Source: Candidatus Methanomethylophilaceae archaeon (GTDB lineage: Archaea; Thermoplasmatota; Thermoplasmata; Methanomassiliicoccales; Methanomethylophilaceae). From it: a stretch of DNA of 5,662 bases. This document shows positions 4,667 to 5,662 of this stretch, piece after piece. The stretch lies in the NCBI GenBank assembly GCA_016296195.1, contig JAEDJU010000091.1, positions 1 through 5,662 of the forward strand. The letters are read 5' to 3'. The position numbers were made by a program, and so were the translations under genes. Position 1 is the stretch's first letter. Each line of letters begins with the position of its first letter. The notes under the pieces are model-generated. The model saw only the letters and a program-made list of their open reading frames with translations, was not told the DNA's origin and did not search any database.

Positions 4667-5662
4667 TCAGCCATAGAACGGGATGTTGTCCCAGCTCCCG
4701 CGGCGTTTCACTATGTCGCGGGACATCTTCTCGTAGTTGTCGAAGACCATGGGGTCCACCGAGGGCATCACCTTCTCCAACGCCTTCTCGAAATGGCGCA
4801 TCTCCACGTGCTTCGCGGAATGATCCTCCCTATAGGCGTTCAGTCCCGCCTCCCTGCACAGTGCCTCTAGATCCGCTCCGACATACCCGTCTGTCCTCGA
4901 TGCGATGGATCCGAGATCCACATCCTTCAGCGGCATCCTCCTGGTGTGGACCTTCAGGATGCTCAGCCTGGCCTCCAGATCCGGTTTCCCCACGAGGACC
5001 ATCCTATCGAACCTTCCGGGCCTCAGGAGTGCGGGGTCGATCATGTCGGGCCTGTTGGTCGCCGCCATCACCGTCACGTTCTTCAGCCCCTCGACACCGT
5101 CCATGGATGTCAGGAGCTGTGCCACGACCCTCTCCCATGCGCCTCCGTCGCTTCCGCGTATGGGCGCTATGGAATCTATCTCGTCGAAGAATATGATGCA
5201 CGGGGCCATCTGCTTGGCCCTCTTGAACAGCTGACGGATGGCACGTTCGCTCTCCCCCAACCATTTGCTGGCGACCTCCGGACCGTTCACCGATATGAAG
5301 TTGGTCCCGGACCCGTTTGCGGTCGCCTTCGCTATGAGTGTCTTCCCGGTTCCGGGAGGACCGTAGAGGAGTATCCCCTTCCCCGGCTGTATCCCCAGCC
5401 GGTCGTAGGCTGGGTTGCCGTCCTCAGGAACGAACACCTCCTCGATCTGTGCTCTGACATCATCCAATCCGCCGATATCGTCCCAGGATACCTTGGGTAT
5501 CTCCACGAGGACCTCCCTCATGCCACTTGGTTCCACATCCGCCAGGGCATCCCTGAAATCGGACATCGTGACCTTCATGGTCTCCAGGATCTGGGTGGGG
5601 ACGGGTCTGTCCAGGTCCATCTCCCTCATCCTGCCGCTGAGGCATTTCATGGCGGCCTCCCT
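4667..5662 (-). CDS. Cdc48/VAT-type AAA ATPase, C-terminal (D2) part, partial at window edge
   Basis: The frame runs off the window at 5662. The in-frame Met at 5650-5648 is internal, since the codons before it read REAA, as in the D1-D2 linker of archaeal Cdc48 (EAAM). About 331 codons are visible of a protein normally near 730-750 residues. Counting from that Met: linker DFRDAL (31-36), [12 protein letters not shown] (54-65), Walker A GPPGTGKT (97-104), pore-loop region with Trp130, Walker B IIFFDE (152-157), sensor-1 ATNRPD (197-202) and arginine-finger segment LRPGRFDR (209-216). All catalytic residues are intact. The protein should be a cytoplasmic hexameric unfoldase that pulls proteins apart for the archaeal proteasome or disassembles complexes. 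The chain ends PFYG, so the last three residues (Phe-Tyr-Gly) fit the HbYX motif used to dock on 20S proteasomes. Its stop abuts that of the convergent NifX-like gene. The promoter lies outside the window. Confidence 0.93.
   Translation of the reverse strand, partial: REAAMKCLSGRMREMDLDRPVPTQILETMKVTMSDFRDALADVEPSGMREVLVEIPKVSWDDIGGLDDVRAQIEEVFVPEDGNPAYDRLGIQPGKGILLYGPPGTGKTLIAKATANGSGTNFISVNGPEVASKWLGESERAIRQLFKRAKQMAPCIIFFDEIDSIAPIRGSDGGAWERVVAQLLTSMDGVEGLKNVTVMAATNRPDMIDPALLRPGRFDRMVLVGKPDLEARLSILKVHTRRMPLKDVDLGSIASRTDGYVGADLEALCREAGLNAYREDHSAKHVEMRHFEKALEKVMPSVDPMVFDNYEKMSRDIVKRRGSWDNIPFYG

Noticed and set aside
4537..5196. A 219-codon plus-strand frame crossing the convergent junction
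   Set aside because: It is an Arg/Ser/Pro-rich translation overlapping two well-supported genes in other frames, with no motif.

Overview
The window looks like a piece of a moderately GC-rich archaeal chromosome, most likely from the Thermoplasmata/Methanomassiliicoccales side of the Euryarchaeota. This is inferred from gene content and signals, not from a marker gene. The archaeal signs are a single-subunit Elp3, a Cdc48/VAT-type AAA ATPase with a C-terminal HbYX-like end, ribosome-binding sites of the GGTG(ATC) type, and TATA-like boxes with a purine-rich BRE-like flank. None of the nine genes ends in TAG, as expected (but not proven) for a pyrrolysine-using lineage. Genes are tightly packed; the only substantial gap is the roughly 90-130 bases before the gene at about 1608.

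Layout: (1) 1-1480 is a plus-strand redox operon: the last 26 codons of a thioredoxin, a thioredoxin reductase-like flavoprotein one base later, and an XRE-type DNA-binding regulator overlapping the reductase by 4 bases. The reductase keeps the FAD motifs and the CxxC but has lost the usual NADPH-binding motifs, so its electron donor is probably not NADPH. (2) 1481-1607 holds weak oligo-T termination signals, then a TATA/BRE promoter. (3) 1608-3836 is a second plus-strand operon of overlapping genes: an unrecognised winged-HTH protein, an 82-residue small protein that may have a beta-barrel fold, and Elp3, the radical-SAM/acetyltransferase that modifies tRNA wobble uridine. (4) 3836-4666 is a third unit, driven from a promoter inside the 3' end of elp3 and carrying a perfect 8+8 palindrome. 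It encodes an ArsR-family regulator with an unusual Cys-rich tail and a NifX/NafY-like (dinitrogenase cofactor family) protein with a Cys/His-rich tail. (5) 4667-5662, on the minus strand, is the C-terminal ATPase domain of a Cdc48/VAT protein, cut by the window edge.

The parts most worth pursuing are the apparently NADPH-independent thioredoxin reductase with a coupled regulator, and the self-contained ArsR/NifX-like pair with metal-ligand-rich tails and its own operator. I saw no mobile element, CRISPR array, tRNA or rRNA gene.
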